NCBI RefSeq assembly: GCF_003952185.1 | Contig: NZ_RXFS01000002.1 | Location: 496,001-560,000 of the forward strand | DNA length: 64,000 nt | Direction: 5' to 3' | Source of the DNA: Variovorax sp. 679 | GTDB lineage: Bacteria > Pseudomonadota > Gammaproteobacteria > Burkholderiales > Burkholderiaceae_C | Part shown: positions 1 to 8,483 of the stretch, piece by piece | How positions within the stretch are numbered: the stretch's first letter is position 1 | Layout: each line of letters begins with the position of its first letter | The notes under the pieces: generated by a model | What the model was told of the DNA's origin: nothing | The model's input: the letters and a program-made list of their open reading frames with translations, nothing else | The model's database searches: none | Position numbers and translations under genes: made by a program

Positions 1-117
1 TGCCGGAATCACGCACATCGCCACCCCCCGCCCGGCGGCGCGGGCGCGCAGGACCGGCATCTCCGCACCGAATTCGGGTGCGTCCAGATGGCAATGGGTA
101 TCGATGAAGGTAGCCAT
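1..117 (-). CDS. TatD family metal-dependent hydrolase, N-terminal fragment
   Basis: Only the first 39 codons are inside the window; the gene runs off the left edge. The N-terminus reads ATFIDTHCHLDAPEF, the His-x-His metal-binding start of the TatD/YcfH DNase family of the amidohydrolase superfamily, which are TIM-barrel 3'-exonucleases or deoxyribonucleases. The gene is divergent from the protease gene at 216, leaving about 98 bases for both promoters. The family call rests on the DTHCHLD motif alone, so the subfamily cannot be told. Confidence 0.75.
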   Translation of the reverse strand, partial: MATFIDTHCHLDAPEFGAEMPVLRARAAGRGVAMCVIPA

Positions 118-215
118 CGTCCGATGATGCCCGATGGGATGCGCAGGCGCGGAAAGCGTGCTACTGTGAACTCCTCTACACGCGTTTTGCGACTTTTTAA
201 GCCGGAGGTACTCCG

Positions 216-1226
216 ATGCGCAGGCCCGCTTTCTACAGCCGTTCGCCCCGCACGCTGCCGCCGGCCGCAGACGAAGCGGCCGAACGGGCGGATGCTCCGG
301 CATCGCCCGAGACAGCCGGCGCGGACCAGCCGCCGCAGGCCGTTTCCGCGAAGAAACCCGGCTGGCAACCCGGCCGCCGCAGCTTCGCAATGCTCGTCGT
401 GCTGTCGGCCGCGCTGGTCGCCGGCACCGCACTCTGGATGCCCCGGCCGGGCGCCAGGGCCCTCACCCAGAAAGACATCGACGCGGCCGTGCTGCGCACG
501 CTGCAGACCAACACCCTGCCCTCGCCCGCGGCCAAGGCTGCCGACATCATCCGGCCCTCGGTGGTTCGGGTGGTGAGCTACGGCGAGGAAAAGAACACGC
601 CAGAGGCCAAGACCCAGAAGCGCGGCCGCAACATGGCCAAGGGCAAGCCGCCCGAAGCCCCCAATGACGGCGGCGCCCCGGGCGAATTCGAGCGCGGCGT
701 GGGCACAGGAGTGGTGATCGTCGACAAGGGCGTGATCCTCACCAACCTGCACGTGGTCGCCGGCGCCGACAAGATCAAGGTCACCTTCTTCGACGGCCTG
801 GAGGCCCCTGCCACCATCACCGGCGTGCAGCCCGAGAACGACCTCGCCGTGCTGCAGGCGCAGAAGATCCCCGACGACCTGATCCCGGCCACCATGCGTT
901 CCACCGCCGACCTGCGCCCCGGCGACCAGGTGGCTGCCGTGGGCTTTCCGTTCGGCATCGGGCCGTCGGTGTCGGCCGGCGTGGTGTCGGGCCTGAAGCG
1001 ATCGTTCCGCTCGCCCGAGGGCAAGCAGGAGCTGGGCAACCTGATCCAGTTCGACGCGGCCGCCAACCCCGGCAACTCGGGCGGGCCACTGATCAACATG
1101 GACGGCGAGGTGCTCGGCATCGTCACCGCCATCCTCAACCCGACGCAGCAGCGCACCTTCATCGGCATCGGCTTCGCGGTGCCCATCGAGAACGCCGCGT
1201 CCGCCGCGGGCTCGCCACCGTTCTGA
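216..1226 (+). CDS. HtrA/Deg-like trypsin-fold serine protease without PDZ domain, membrane-anchored
   Basis: 336 aa. A proline/alanine-rich cytoplasmic tail (1-52) is followed by one hydrophobic segment (about 57-76, FAMLVVLSAALVAGTALW), which predicts a type II anchor with the protease domain in the periplasm. The catalytic triad is visible: His179 in LTNLHVVAG, Asp209 in ENDLAVL and Ser288 in GNSGGPL. DegP and DegS carry one or two PDZ domains after the protease domain; here the protein stops about 48 residues after the serine, so regulation cannot use a PDZ domain. A lysine-rich insert (about 125-155) precedes the core. The start is supported by GGAG about 10 bases upstream. It probably does envelope proteolysis; the substrate is unknown. 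Confidence 0.85.
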   Translation: MRRPAFYSRSPRTLPPAADEAAERADAPASPETAGADQPPQAVSAKKPGWQPGRRSFAMLVVLSAALVAGTALWMPRPGARALTQKDIDAAVLRTLQTNTLPSPAAKAADIIRPSVVRVVSYGEEKNTPEAKTQKRGRNMAKGKPPEAPNDGGAPGEFERGVGTGVVIVDKGVILTNLHVVAGADKIKVTFFDGLEAPATITGVQPENDLAVLQAQKIPDDLIPATMRSTADLRPGDQVAAVGFPFGIGPSVSAGVVSGLKRSFRSPEGKQELGNLIQFDAAANPGNSGGPLINMDGEVLGIVTAILNPTQQRTFIGIGFAVPIENAASAAGSPPF

Positions 1227-1252
1227 TCGACCCTCCTTCGAAAGTCCTTCGC

Positions 1253-2266
1253 ATGAGCACAGAGACCGTCAACCCCACGCCAGCCGGTACCGCCGAACTG
1301 ATGGAGCAGATCCTCTACGAGGTGAAGCGCGTGGTCGTGGGCCAGGACCGCTTCCTGGAGCGCGTGATGGTCGCCATGCTCGCGGGCGGGCACCTGCTGG
1401 TCGAGGGCGTGCCGGGCCTTGCGAAGACCCTCACCGTGAAGACGCTGGCCGAGACCGTGCGCGGCCAGTTCAAGCGCATCCAGTTCACGCCCGACCTGGT
1501 ACCGGCCGACCTCGTGGGCACGCGCATCTACAACCAGAAGACGGGCGAGTTCAGCACTTCGCTGGGCCCGGTGTTCGCCAACCTGCTGCTGGCCGACGAA
1601 ATCAACCGCGCGCCGGCCAAGGTGCAGAGCGCGCTGCTCGAGGTGATGCAGGAACGCCAGGTGACGATTGCCGGCGAGACGCACAAGGTGCCGCGCCCCT
1701 TCCTGGTGATGGCCACGCAGAACCCCATCGAGACCGAGGGCACCTATCCGCTGCCCGAGGCGCAGGTCGACCGCTTCATGATGAAAGTGCTGGTCGACTA
1801 CCCGAGCGACGAGGAAGAATTCGTCATCGTCCAGCGCGTGATCGGCCCGGCGGTCAACGCCACGCCGGTCGCCACCACCGAGCAACTGGCGGCGCTGCAG
1901 GCCGAGGCACGGCGCGTGTACGTCGACCCGTCGCTCATCCAGTACGCGGTGAAGCTGGTGTCGGCCACGCGCACGCCCGAGAAGCACGGACTGAAGGACC
2001 TGCGCCGCTTCATCACCTTCGGCGCCAGCCCGCGCGCCAGCATCAGCCTGACCGAGGGCGCGCGCGCCCTGGCGCTGCTGCGCGGCCGCAGCTACGCGCT
2101 GCCGGAAGACATGACGGCGCTGGTGCCCGACGTGCTGCGCCATCGCGTGACGCTTTCCTACGAAGGCCTTTCCGAGGGCCTGACGCCGGACAGCCTGGTA
2201 GAGAAGGTCATGCGCGCAGTCCCCGCTCCTCCGAAGCCGCTCGAACATGAAAAGCTGGTGGCCTGA
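1253..2266 (+). CDS. MoxR family AAA+ ATPase
   Basis: 337 aa, the usual MoxR length. The Walker A variant GVPGLAKTL is at 52-60, Walker B LLLADEIN at 111-118 and sensor 1 ATQNP at 154-158. MoxR ATPases act as chaperone-like remodelers that work with vWA proteins encoded beside them, and here a DUF58 protein and a vWA membrane protein follow. The last residues, EHEKLVA then stop, are encoded by a 17-base stretch (2246-2262) that occurs again at the start of the next gene with a repeat element between the copies. The original stop was therefore probably inside the next gene's start region. Confidence 0.93.
   Translation: MSTETVNPTPAGTAELMEQILYEVKRVVVGQDRFLERVMVAMLAGGHLLVEGVPGLAKTLTVKTLAETVRGQFKRIQFTPDLVPADLVGTRIYNQKTGEFSTSLGPVFANLLLADEINRAPAKVQSALLEVMQERQVTIAGETHKVPRPFLVMATQNPIETEGTYPLPEAQVDRFMMKVLVDYPSDEEEFVIVQRVIGPAVNATPVATTEQLAALQAEARRVYVDPSLIQYAVKLVSATRTPEKHGLKDLRRFITFGASPRASISLTEGARALALLRGRSYALPEDMTALVPDVLRHRVTLSYEGLSEGLTPDSLVEKVMRAVPAPPKPLEHEKLVA
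2246..2262. repeat. 17-bp direct repeat, left copy (end of moxR gene)
   Basis: CATGAAAAGCTGGTGGC, identical to 2377-2393. In this copy it encodes the moxR C-terminus; in the right copy it contains the ATG of the DUF58 gene. The two copies bracket 114 bases that contain an 87-bp interspersed repeat. This looks like a target-site duplication or a repair duplication. Confidence 0.85.
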
Positions 2267-2276
2267 AATGAGCACA

Positions 2277-2363
2277 CCCCCAGTCTTCGCGCACTTCGTG
2301 TCGCTTCGCCAACCCCCTTGCAGGGGGCAACACCTGCGGCCCGGCAAAGCCGGTTCCGCGGTG
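2277..2363 (+). repeat. 87-bp interspersed intergenic repeat, copy 1
   Basis: This matches 17188-17274 at 84 of 87 positions. It contains two nested hairpin units: CCCCC-TTGCA-GGGGG, and a cruciform made of CACC(T)GCGG ... CCGCGGTG around CCGGC-AAA-GCCGG. It has no coding potential of its own. It resembles REP/MITE-type non-autonomous elements common between genes in Comamonadaceae (family knowledge; not checked by search). Confidence 0.85.
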
Positions 2364-2376
2364 TTCCCTGAAATCG

Positions 2377-2393
2377 CATGAAAAGCTGGTGGC
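2377..2393. repeat. 17-bp direct repeat, right copy (start of DUF58 gene)
   Basis: An exact copy of 2246-2262. Read in the moxR frame, the DNA after this copy gives GTG GCG TAA, that is Val-Ala-stop, the same ending moxR has today with GTG GCC TGA. This indicates that moxR and the DUF58 gene overlapped by about 20 bases before the repeat element arrived. Confidence 0.85.
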
Positions 2394-3367
2394 GTAAGGC
2401 CCCCGCGGCCGCGAACGACGACCGGCTCTCCATCGAAGCCGGCGGGGCTGAACGCGCGCTGCGCCGGCTCGAGTGGACCGTGATCCGCCGCCTCGACGGC
2501 CTGCTGCAGGGCGACTACCGCACGCTGATGCGCGGTGCGGGGCTCGACCTGGCCGACCTGCGCGAATACCAGCACCACGACGACGTGCGCCACATCGACT
2601 GGAACGTCACCGCGCGGCTGCAGACGCCGCACGTGCGCGTGTTCACCGAAGACCGCGAGATGGCCGCGTGGTTCGTGCTCGACCTGAGCCGCTCGGTCGA
2701 TTTCGGCTCGGGCCTGAAGGCCAAGCGCGAGATCTCGGCGGGTTTCGTCGGCGTGCTGGCGCGGCTGCTCACGCGGCACGGCAACCGGGTCGGCGCGCTG
2801 GTCTACGGCAGCGACCTCGAGGCCGTGATTCCGCCGCGCAGCGGGCGGCGCCATGTGCTGCATCTGCTGCACGCGATGGAAAAGCGCGCAGGCAAGGCCG
2901 AGTCCGCGCCCATGCAGAAGGGCATGACGCGGCTGGCCGACCTGCTCAAGTCGGCTGCCACGCTGATGCCGCGCCGCTCCACCGTGTTCGTGGTGTCCGA
3001 CTTCCTGAGCGAGCCCGGCTGGGAGCGCCCGCTGGGCCAGCTGGTGCAGCGCCACGAGGTTGTCGCCGTGCGCCTGTTCGATCCGCTCGAACTCGAGCTG
3101 CCCGACCTCGGGCTGGTGCCGCTGCGCGACGCCGAGACCGGCGAGCAGTTGTGGGTCGACACCCACGACGCCGGCTTCCGCAAGCGCTTCGCCCGGCTGG
3201 CCGCGGAGCGCGAAACCACCTTGCGCGAGACGCTGGCCAGGGCCGGCGTCGATGCACTCGAACTCTCGACCAATGACGACCTGGTGGAAGCCATCGTCCG
3301 TTTCGCCGATCTGCGCAAGCGCCGCGCGCGCATCGGCCAGACCGGCCTGAAGGCGGTGGCAGCATGA
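2378..3367 (+). CDS. DUF58 domain-containing protein
   Basis: 329 aa, soluble. The DUF58 signature is present: LREYQHHDDVRHIDWN (61-76), followed by a vWA-like strand FVLDLSRSVDFG (99-110) whose Asp-x-Ser-x-Ser resembles a MIDAS motif. DUF58 proteins are regular partners of MoxR ATPases and BatA-type vWA proteins. It sits between those two here and its stop overlaps the next start by 4 bases (ATGA). The first five residues, MKSWW, lie in the duplicated 17-bp sequence. No clear Shine-Dalgarno precedes this ATG, as expected if it was once translated by coupling from moxR. Confidence 0.9.
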   Translation: MKSWWRKAPAAANDDRLSIEAGGAERALRRLEWTVIRRLDGLLQGDYRTLMRGAGLDLADLREYQHHDDVRHIDWNVTARLQTPHVRVFTEDREMAAWFVLDLSRSVDFGSGLKAKREISAGFVGVLARLLTRHGNRVGALVYGSDLEAVIPPRSGRRHVLHLLHAMEKRAGKAESAPMQKGMTRLADLLKSAATLMPRRSTVFVVSDFLSEPGWERPLGQLVQRHEVVAVRLFDPLELELPDLGLVPLRDAETGEQLWVDTHDAGFRKRFARLAAERETTLRETLARAGVDALELSTNDDLVEAIVRFADLRKRRARIGQTGLKAVAA

Positions 3368-4401
3368 CTTTTCTCTGGCCCCAATTTCTCTGGCTGCTGG
3401 CGGCGATGCCGCTGCTGATCCTGCTCTATCTCTGGCTGCTGCGCCGCAAGAAGAAGCTGGCGATGCGCTATGCCAGCCTGTCGATCGTGCGCGAGGCCAT
3501 GGGCGCCGGGCAGAGCGTGCGGCGGCACCTTCCGCCGCTGTTCTTCCTGCTGGCCATGGCTGCGCTGCTGGTGGCGGCCGCACGGCCGATGGCGGTGGTG
3601 GTGCTGCCGTCGAACCAGCAGACGATCATTCTGGCGATGGACGTGTCGGGCAGCATGCGCGCGGCCGACGTGCAGCCCAACCGGCTGGTGGCGGCGCAGG
3701 AGGCGGCCAAGAGTTTCATCAAGGACCTGCCGCGCAGCGTGAAGGTGGGCATCGTCGCCTTCGCGGGCAGCGCGCAGGTGGCGCAGCTGCCCACCACCAA
3801 TCATGAAGACCTGGTGACCGCCATCGACAGCTTCCAGCTGCAGCGCGCCACCGCCACGGGCAATGCCATCGTGGTGTCGCTGGCCACGCTGTTCCCTGAT
3901 GCGGGCATCGACGTCGAGCAGTTCAGCTCGCCCAGCCGCCAGCGCGGCGCAGCCATCGACCAGAACGAGAAGAAGCTCAAGGAGTTCACGCCCGTGGCGC
4001 CGGGCTCGTTCACCTCGGCCGCGATCATCATGCTGACCGACGGCCAGCGCACCACCGGCGTCGACCCGCTCGATGCCGCCAAGGCAGCGGCCGAGCGCGG
4101 CGTGCGCATCTACACGGTGGGCGTGGGCACGGTCGACGGCGAGACCATCGGCTTCGAAGGCTGGTCGATGCGCGTGCGCCTCGACGAGGAAACGCTCAAG
4201 GCCATCGCCAACAAGACCAACGCCGAGTACTTCTACGCAGGCACCGCCAACGACCTGAAGAAGGTCTACGAGACATTGAGCTCCAGGCTCACGGTGGAGA
4301 AGAAGGAAACCGAAATCTCGGCGCTGTTCGCGTTGGGCGCCGCCGTGCTGATGCTGCTGTCGGCGGGGTTGTCGCTGCTCTGGTTCAACCGGATTCTTTA
4401 G
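3364..4401 (+). CDS. vWA domain membrane protein, BatA-like
   Basis: 345 aa. Two N-terminal hydrophobic segments (about 8-26 and 57-74) and one near the C-terminus (about 324-341) flank a vWA domain with the MIDAS motif DVSGS at 93-97 and a downstream LTDG motif. This is the BatA layout: an inner-membrane protein with a periplasmic metal-ion-dependent adhesion domain, thought to be handled by the MoxR ATPase. The operon lacks the BatB/BatC TPR genes seen in longer Bat loci. The stop overlaps the convergent TetR gene by 17 bases. Confidence 0.9.
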   Translation: MTFLWPQFLWLLAAMPLLILLYLWLLRRKKKLAMRYASLSIVREAMGAGQSVRRHLPPLFFLLAMAALLVAAARPMAVVVLPSNQQTIILAMDVSGSMRAADVQPNRLVAAQEAAKSFIKDLPRSVKVGIVAFAGSAQVAQLPTTNHEDLVTAIDSFQLQRATATGNAIVVSLATLFPDAGIDVEQFSSPSRQRGAAIDQNEKKLKEFTPVAPGSFTSAAIIMLTDGQRTTGVDPLDAAKAAAERGVRIYTVGVGTVDGETIGFEGWSMRVRLDEETLKAIANKTNAEYFYAGTANDLKKVYETLSSRLTVEKKETEISALFALGAAVLMLLSAGLSLLWFNRIL

Positions 4402-5014
4402 CGCCGCTCAGCGCTTCGGGCGTCTTGACCGCCCCGATACCGCCCAGGAACAGGTCGGCCACGATCGGCGCGATAGCCGCGTGGTCGAGCCGGCCGTCGG
4501 GCTTCATCCAGGTGAACATCCAGTTGATCATGCCGAAGAGCAGCATGGTCAGCGGCTTGGCGAGGTCGTCGCTCGGCGCGCCGGGCCGAAGCGCCGACAC
4601 CGCGCGCGCGAAGCCCGCAACCACCTCGCGCTCCTTGTCGAGCACGCGCTCGCGGTCCGCCTCTTCGAGAAAGCGCACGTCGTCGGTCAGCACGCGGTGC
4701 GCGTCCTGCGCACCGGCGTATTCCTCGACGATGCGGTAGATGAAGCGGCGCAGGCGCTGCTCGTCGGTGTGCGGCGAGGCCTCTTCCTCGGCCACCAGCG
4801 CCGCGAGCTTCGACACGTGCGTCTCGGCGATGCTGATGAGCAGGCTGCTCTTGTCCTTGTAGTAGTGGTACAGCGTGGCCTTCGAGAGGCCGCAGGCCTC
4901 GGCCACCTGGTTCATCGAGGTGGCGGGATAGCCGCTGCGCGCGAACAGCTGGGCGGCCTGCGCGAGGATGAGCTCACGCTGGTCCTCGTAGGTGGCGGAT
5001 CTTCCACGCGGCAT
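4385..5014 (-). CDS. paaR: TetR/AcrR family regulator of the paa cluster
   Basis: 209 aa. The N-terminal TetR helix-turn-helix is clear (about 10-57: LILAQAAQLFARSGYPATSM, then GLSKATLYHYYKDKSSLL). The C-terminal ligand domain is helical. The gene is downstream of paaY on the same strand (72-base gap) and the pair diverges from paaG. In Burkholderiales, TetR-type PaaR represses paa genes and is released by phenylacetyl-CoA. A matching palindrome lies at 5787-5800. The family is certain; the PaaR role comes from position and that operator. Confidence 0.83.
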   Translation of the reverse strand: MPRGRSATYEDQRELILAQAAQLFARSGYPATSMNQVAEACGLSKATLYHYYKDKSSLLISIAETHVSKLAALVAEEEASPHTDEQRLRRFIYRIVEEYAGAQDAHRVLTDDVRFLEEADRERVLDKEREVVAGFARAVSALRPGAPSDDLAKPLTMLLFGMINWMFTWMKPDGRLDHAAIAPIVADLFLGGIGAVKTPEALSGAKESG

Positions 5015-5086
5015 CTATCTGTTCCTGTTCCTCTGTCGTTGTTCGGTTGAAGGCAACGGGCGATCTTGCACGAACCGCGAACGGGC

Positions 5087-5689
5087 TCAGCCGCGCTTCG
5101 TCGCGATGAGCGAACGCACCTCGGTGGCCGGCAGGCTCGGGCGGTTCTCCTCCACGCTGGAAAGCGGCTCCACCTCGCGCAGGCTCGCGAGGCTGCGCAC
5201 CGTGAGCGCCTGGTAGGTCTGCGTGCCTTCGAGCTTCCAGGCGATCTCGTCCTCGCTCAGCTCGCGCTTCACCTTCGCCGGAATGCCCGCCGCCAGCGAG
5301 CGCGCCGGCACCTTCATGCCGGCCGGCACGAAGGCGCAGGCCGCGACGATGGCCTTCTCGCCGATCTCGGCCTCGTCCATCACCACCGCGTTCATGCCCA
5401 CCAGCGCGTCGCGCCGCACGATGCAGCTGTGCAGGATCGCGCCGTGGCCGACGTGGCCGTTGACCTCCACCACCGTGTCGTTGTCGGGAAAGCCGTGGAT
5501 GCAGCAGTGGTCTTGCACGTTCGAGCCCTCCTCCAGCACGATGCGGCCGAAGTCGCCGCGCAGGCTGGCGCAGGGGCCCACGTAGCAGTTGGGGCCGACG
5601 ATCACGTCGCCGATCAGCACCGCGCTGGGGTGCACGTAGGCGCTGGGATCAACGACCGGGATCACGCCGTCGATGGAATAGCTGGGCAT
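5087..5689 (-). CDS. paaY: PaaY-type hexapeptide-repeat thioesterase (gamma-carbonic-anhydrase fold)
   Basis: 200 aa from the ATG at 5689, chosen because AGGAGA sits just upstream and the protein then begins [20 protein letters not shown] as PaaY does; a longer upstream reading lacks family sequence. Left-handed beta-helix repeats and the metal-binding histidines are visible ([17 protein letters not shown]). PaaY hydrolyses the CoA thioesters of ring-opening by-products that otherwise inhibit the paa pathway. It is the first gene of the leftward arm, followed by the TetR regulator. Confidence 0.9.
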   Translation of the reverse strand: MPSYSIDGVIPVVDPSAYVHPSAVLIGDVIVGPNCYVGPCASLRGDFGRIVLEEGSNVQDHCCIHGFPDNDTVVEVNGHVGHGAILHSCIVRRDALVGMNAVVMDEAEIGEKAIVAACAFVPAGMKVPARSLAAGIPAKVKRELSEDEIAWKLEGTQTYQALTVRSLASLREVEPLSSVEENRPSLPATEVRSLIATKRG

Positions 5690-5786
5690 TCGCTCTGTCT
5701 CCTTCTTTGCCTGTCTTTTCGTGGGTATCAGGGTTTGCCCTGAATCAACCCGGCTTGTGTCGTCATCGGGGTCGATCCTAAAATCA

Positions 5787-5800
5787 ACCGAACGGTCGGT
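5787..5800. promoter_or_regulatory. TetR-family operator palindrome between paaY and paaG
   Basis: ACCGAACGGTCGGT: arms ACCGA and TCGGT around ACGG. It lies 98 bases before the paaY start and 52 bases before the paaG start, so one bound dimer could shut both arms. The sequence is of the ACCGA-N4-TCGGT kind expected for TetR dimers, including PaaR-like regulators. Binding is inferred. Confidence 0.7.
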
Positions 5801-5852
5801 CAATAGTGTTTGCACGCCGGCCCGTACCCACAAAGGATGAAAGAGACACTCG

Positions 5853-6656
5853 ATGACTGAGCCTTTGGTACTCACCAGCAACGCCGGCGCCGTCCGCACG
5901 CTGAGCCTCAACAGGCCGGCTGCCCTCAACAGCTTCACGACGCAATTGCACGAAGCGCTGATGGCGGAGCTGGAAGCAGCGGCGAACGATGCAAGCGTGC
6001 GATGCGTGGTGCTCACCGGTGCCGGCCGCGCCTTCTGCGCCGGGCAAGACCTGGCCGACCCGTCGGTCGCTCCCGACCCGACACCCGGCGCCGCGCCCAA
6101 GGACCTGGGCCACGTCATCTCCACTTATTACGCCCCGCTGGTCGCGCGCCTGCGTTCGATGCCGGTGCCGGTGATCGCCGCCGTCAACGGCGTGGCCGCT
6201 GGCGCCGGCGCGAACCTCGCGCTGTGCTGCGACCTCGTGGTGGCCGCGCGCTCGGCTAGCTTCATCCAGGCCTTCACCAAGATCGGCCTCGTACCCGACA
6301 CCGGCGGCACCTGGCTGCTGCCGCGCCTCGTGGGTTCGGCGCGCGCACTGGGCATCGCGATGCTCGGCGACAAGCTGCCCGCCGAGGAAGCCGCGCGCAT
6401 CGGCTTGATCTGGCAATGCGTGGACGACGCAGCGCTCACCGAAACCACAGCCGCCCTCGCATCGAAGCTCGCCGGCATGCCCACGCGCGCCCTCATCGCC
6501 ACCCGCGAGGCCATGGCCGCCGCACAAGGCATGGACCTGGGCGAGGCGCTCGCGGAGGAAGCCCGCATCCAGCGCGACATGGGCAACGCAGCCGACTACC
6601 GCGAAGGCGTCGAGGCATTCCGCGCCAAGCGCGCCCCCGTCTTCAAGGACCGCTGA
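5853..6656 (+). CDS. paaG: PaaG, ring-1,2-epoxyphenylacetyl-CoA isomerase (oxepin-CoA forming)
   Basis: 267 aa crotonase-fold protein. The oxyanion-hole segments FCAGQDL and [16 protein letters not shown] are present, as are the PaaG-typical [17 protein letters not shown] stretch and a C-terminal [17 protein letters not shown] tail. PaaG converts the epoxide made by PaaABCE to the seven-membered oxepin-CoA, and can also isomerise a later double bond. It is the first gene of the rightward operon, with 3 bases to paaI. PaaF-type hydratases are the main alternative; the PaaI/PaaK neighbourhood favours PaaG. Confidence 0.9.
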   Translation: MTEPLVLTSNAGAVRTLSLNRPAALNSFTTQLHEALMAELEAAANDASVRCVVLTGAGRAFCAGQDLADPSVAPDPTPGAAPKDLGHVISTYYAPLVARLRSMPVPVIAAVNGVAAGAGANLALCCDLVVAARSASFIQAFTKIGLVPDTGGTWLLPRLVGSARALGIAMLGDKLPAEEAARIGLIWQCVDDAALTETTAALASKLAGMPTRALIATREAMAAAQGMDLGEALAEEARIQRDMGNAADYREGVEAFRAKRAPVFKDR

Positions 6657-6659
6657 GCC

Positions 6660-7121
6660 ATGGCCGACACCGTTTCTTCTTCCCGCACGCCCCAGCAGAC
6701 GGCCGAGTACGTCCGCGACGGCATGTTCGCCAACGACAACGCCAGCAAGGGCCTGGGCATGCGCATCGTGGAGGTCGGCCCCGGCCAGGCCACCATCGAG
6801 ATGCGCGTGCGCACCGACATGCTCAACGGCCACGCCATCTGCCACGGCGGCTTCATGGCCACGCTGGCCGACTCGACCTTCGCCTTCGCCTGCAACTCCT
6901 ACGACGAGCTGACCGTGGCCTCGGGCTTCGCCATCGACTTCATCGCGCCGGCGCGCGAGGGCGACGTGCTCACCGCGCGCTGCCACGAGGTGTCGAAGGC
7001 CGGTCGCACCGGCGTGTACGACACCGAAATCACCAACCAGCGCGGCGAGCGCATCGCGATCTTCCGCGGCCGCTCCTACACGGCCAAGGGCCGCCCGGCC
7101 GTTCCGAACGCCGCAGCCTGA
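6660..7121 (+). CDS. paaI: PaaI hydroxyphenylacetyl-CoA thioesterase
   Basis: 153 aa hot-dog fold thioesterase. The ICHGGFMATLADSTFAFACN stretch holds the conserved HGG and the catalytic-region Asp of PaaI. PaaI frees CoA from hydroxyphenylacetyl-CoAs formed off-pathway, acting as a safety valve. It is encoded between paaG and paaK, 14 bases before paaK, with an AGGAG at the end of this gene serving paaK. Confidence 0.92.
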   Translation: MADTVSSSRTPQQTAEYVRDGMFANDNASKGLGMRIVEVGPGQATIEMRVRTDMLNGHAICHGGFMATLADSTFAFACNSYDELTVASGFAIDFIAPAREGDVLTARCHEVSKAGRTGVYDTEITNQRGERIAIFRGRSYTAKGRPAVPNAAA

Positions 7122-7135
7122 GGAGACAACACACC

Positions 7136-8446
7136 ATGACAGTCAAACGCCCCGCCCCCGGCGAACTCGAGCCCATCGAAACCGCCAGCCGCGACGAGAT
7201 CGCGGCGCTGCAGCTCGCCCGCCTGCGCACCACGCTGCAGCGCGCCTACGAGAACGTGCCCCACTACCGCAAGGCCTTCGACGCCAAGGGCGTGCACCCC
7301 GACGACCTGAAGTCGCTGGCCGACCTCGCGAAGTTCCCGTTCACGGTGAAGAGCGACCTGCGCGACAACTACCCCTTCGGCATGTTCGCCGTGCCGCGCG
7401 AGAAGGTGGCGCGCATCCATGCGTCGTCGGGCACCACCGGCAAGCCGACCGTGGTGGGCTACACGCTGCAGGACATCGACACCTGGGCCGACCTCGTCGC
7501 CCGCTCCATCCGCGCGGCGGGCGGCCGTCCCGGCGACATGGTGCACGTGTCGTACGGCTACGGCCTCTTCACCGGCGGCCTGGGCGCGCACTACGGCGCC
7601 GAGCGCGCGGGCTGCACCGTCATCCCGATGTCGGGCGGCCAGACCGAGAAGCAGGTGCAGCTCATCCAGGACTTCAAGCCGAACATCATCATGGTCACGC
7701 CCAGCTACATGCAGGTGATCATCGAGCAGTTCGAGCGCCAGGGCCTCGACGCGAAAGACAGTTCGCTGAAGGTCGGCATCTTCGGCGCCGAGCCGTGGAC
7801 CGAAGCCATGCGCCGCGACATCGAGGCCAGGGCCGGCATTGACGCGGTCGACATCTACGGCCTCAGCGAAGTGATGGGCCCGGGCGTTGCCAGCGAATGC
7901 GTCGAGAGCAAGGACGGTCCCGTCATCTGGGAAGACCACTTCTACCCCGAGATCATCGACCCCGAGACCGGCGAGCTGAAGGCCGACGGCGAAGAAGGCG
8001 AGCTCGTCTTCACCTCGCTGAGCAAGGAGGCCATGCCGATCGTGCGCTACCGCACGCGCGACCTCACGCGCCTCTTGCCGCCCACCTCGCGCTCGTTCCG
8101 CCGCATGGGCAAGATCGTCGGGCGCAGCGACGACATGATGATCATCCGCGGCGTCAACGTCTTCCCCACGCAGGTGGAGGAGATCGTGCTCGCGCACCAG
8201 GCGCTCTCGGGCCTCTACCAGGTGCACGTGAGCCGCGCCGACAAGCTCGACCAGGTCGAGATCCACTGCGAGCTCAAGCCCGCCGACGTCGCATCGGCCG
8301 ACCGCGCCGCCATCGGCGACTGGCTGCAGCACCGCGTGAAGACGCTCATCGGCATCTCGACGCGCGTGGTGGTCCACGGGCCCGACGAGATGGAACGCAC
8401 CCAGACCGGCAAGGCACGCCGCGTGATCGACACGCGCCCGCGCTGA
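7136..8446 (+). CDS. paaK: PaaK phenylacetate-CoA ligase
   Basis: 436 aa, the usual PaaK size, from the ATG at 7136 with AGGAG upstream; a longer in-frame reading back to 6416 covers paaG/paaI in another frame and is spurious. ANL-superfamily adenylate-former: the P-loop [16 protein letters not shown], the ADIYGLSE-like segment [12 protein letters not shown] and the hinge region [15 protein letters not shown] are visible. It makes phenylacetyl-CoA from phenylacetate, CoA and ATP, the first committed step and the source of the inducer. Confidence 0.96.
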   Translation: MTVKRPAPGELEPIETASRDEIAALQLARLRTTLQRAYENVPHYRKAFDAKGVHPDDLKSLADLAKFPFTVKSDLRDNYPFGMFAVPREKVARIHASSGTTGKPTVVGYTLQDIDTWADLVARSIRAAGGRPGDMVHVSYGYGLFTGGLGAHYGAERAGCTVIPMSGGQTEKQVQLIQDFKPNIIMVTPSYMQVIIEQFERQGLDAKDSSLKVGIFGAEPWTEAMRRDIEARAGIDAVDIYGLSEVMGPGVASECVESKDGPVIWEDHFYPEIIDPETGELKADGEEGELVFTSLSKEAMPIVRYRTRDLTRLLPPTSRSFRRMGKIVGRSDDMMIIRGVNVFPTQVEEIVLAHQALSGLYQVHVSRADKLDQVEIHCELKPADVASADRAAIGDWLQHRVKTLIGISTRVVVHGPDEMERTQTGKARRVIDTRPR

Positions 8447-8483
8447 CCAGGCCACTTCCAACATCCACCGAAAGGACACGCAC

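Noticed and set aside
578..3583. Open reading frame of 1001 codons on the minus strand
   Set aside because: It lies opposite htrA, moxR and the DUF58 gene, is dominated by His/Arg/Gln/Gly as expected for the antisense of GC-rich genes, and has no recognisable domain.
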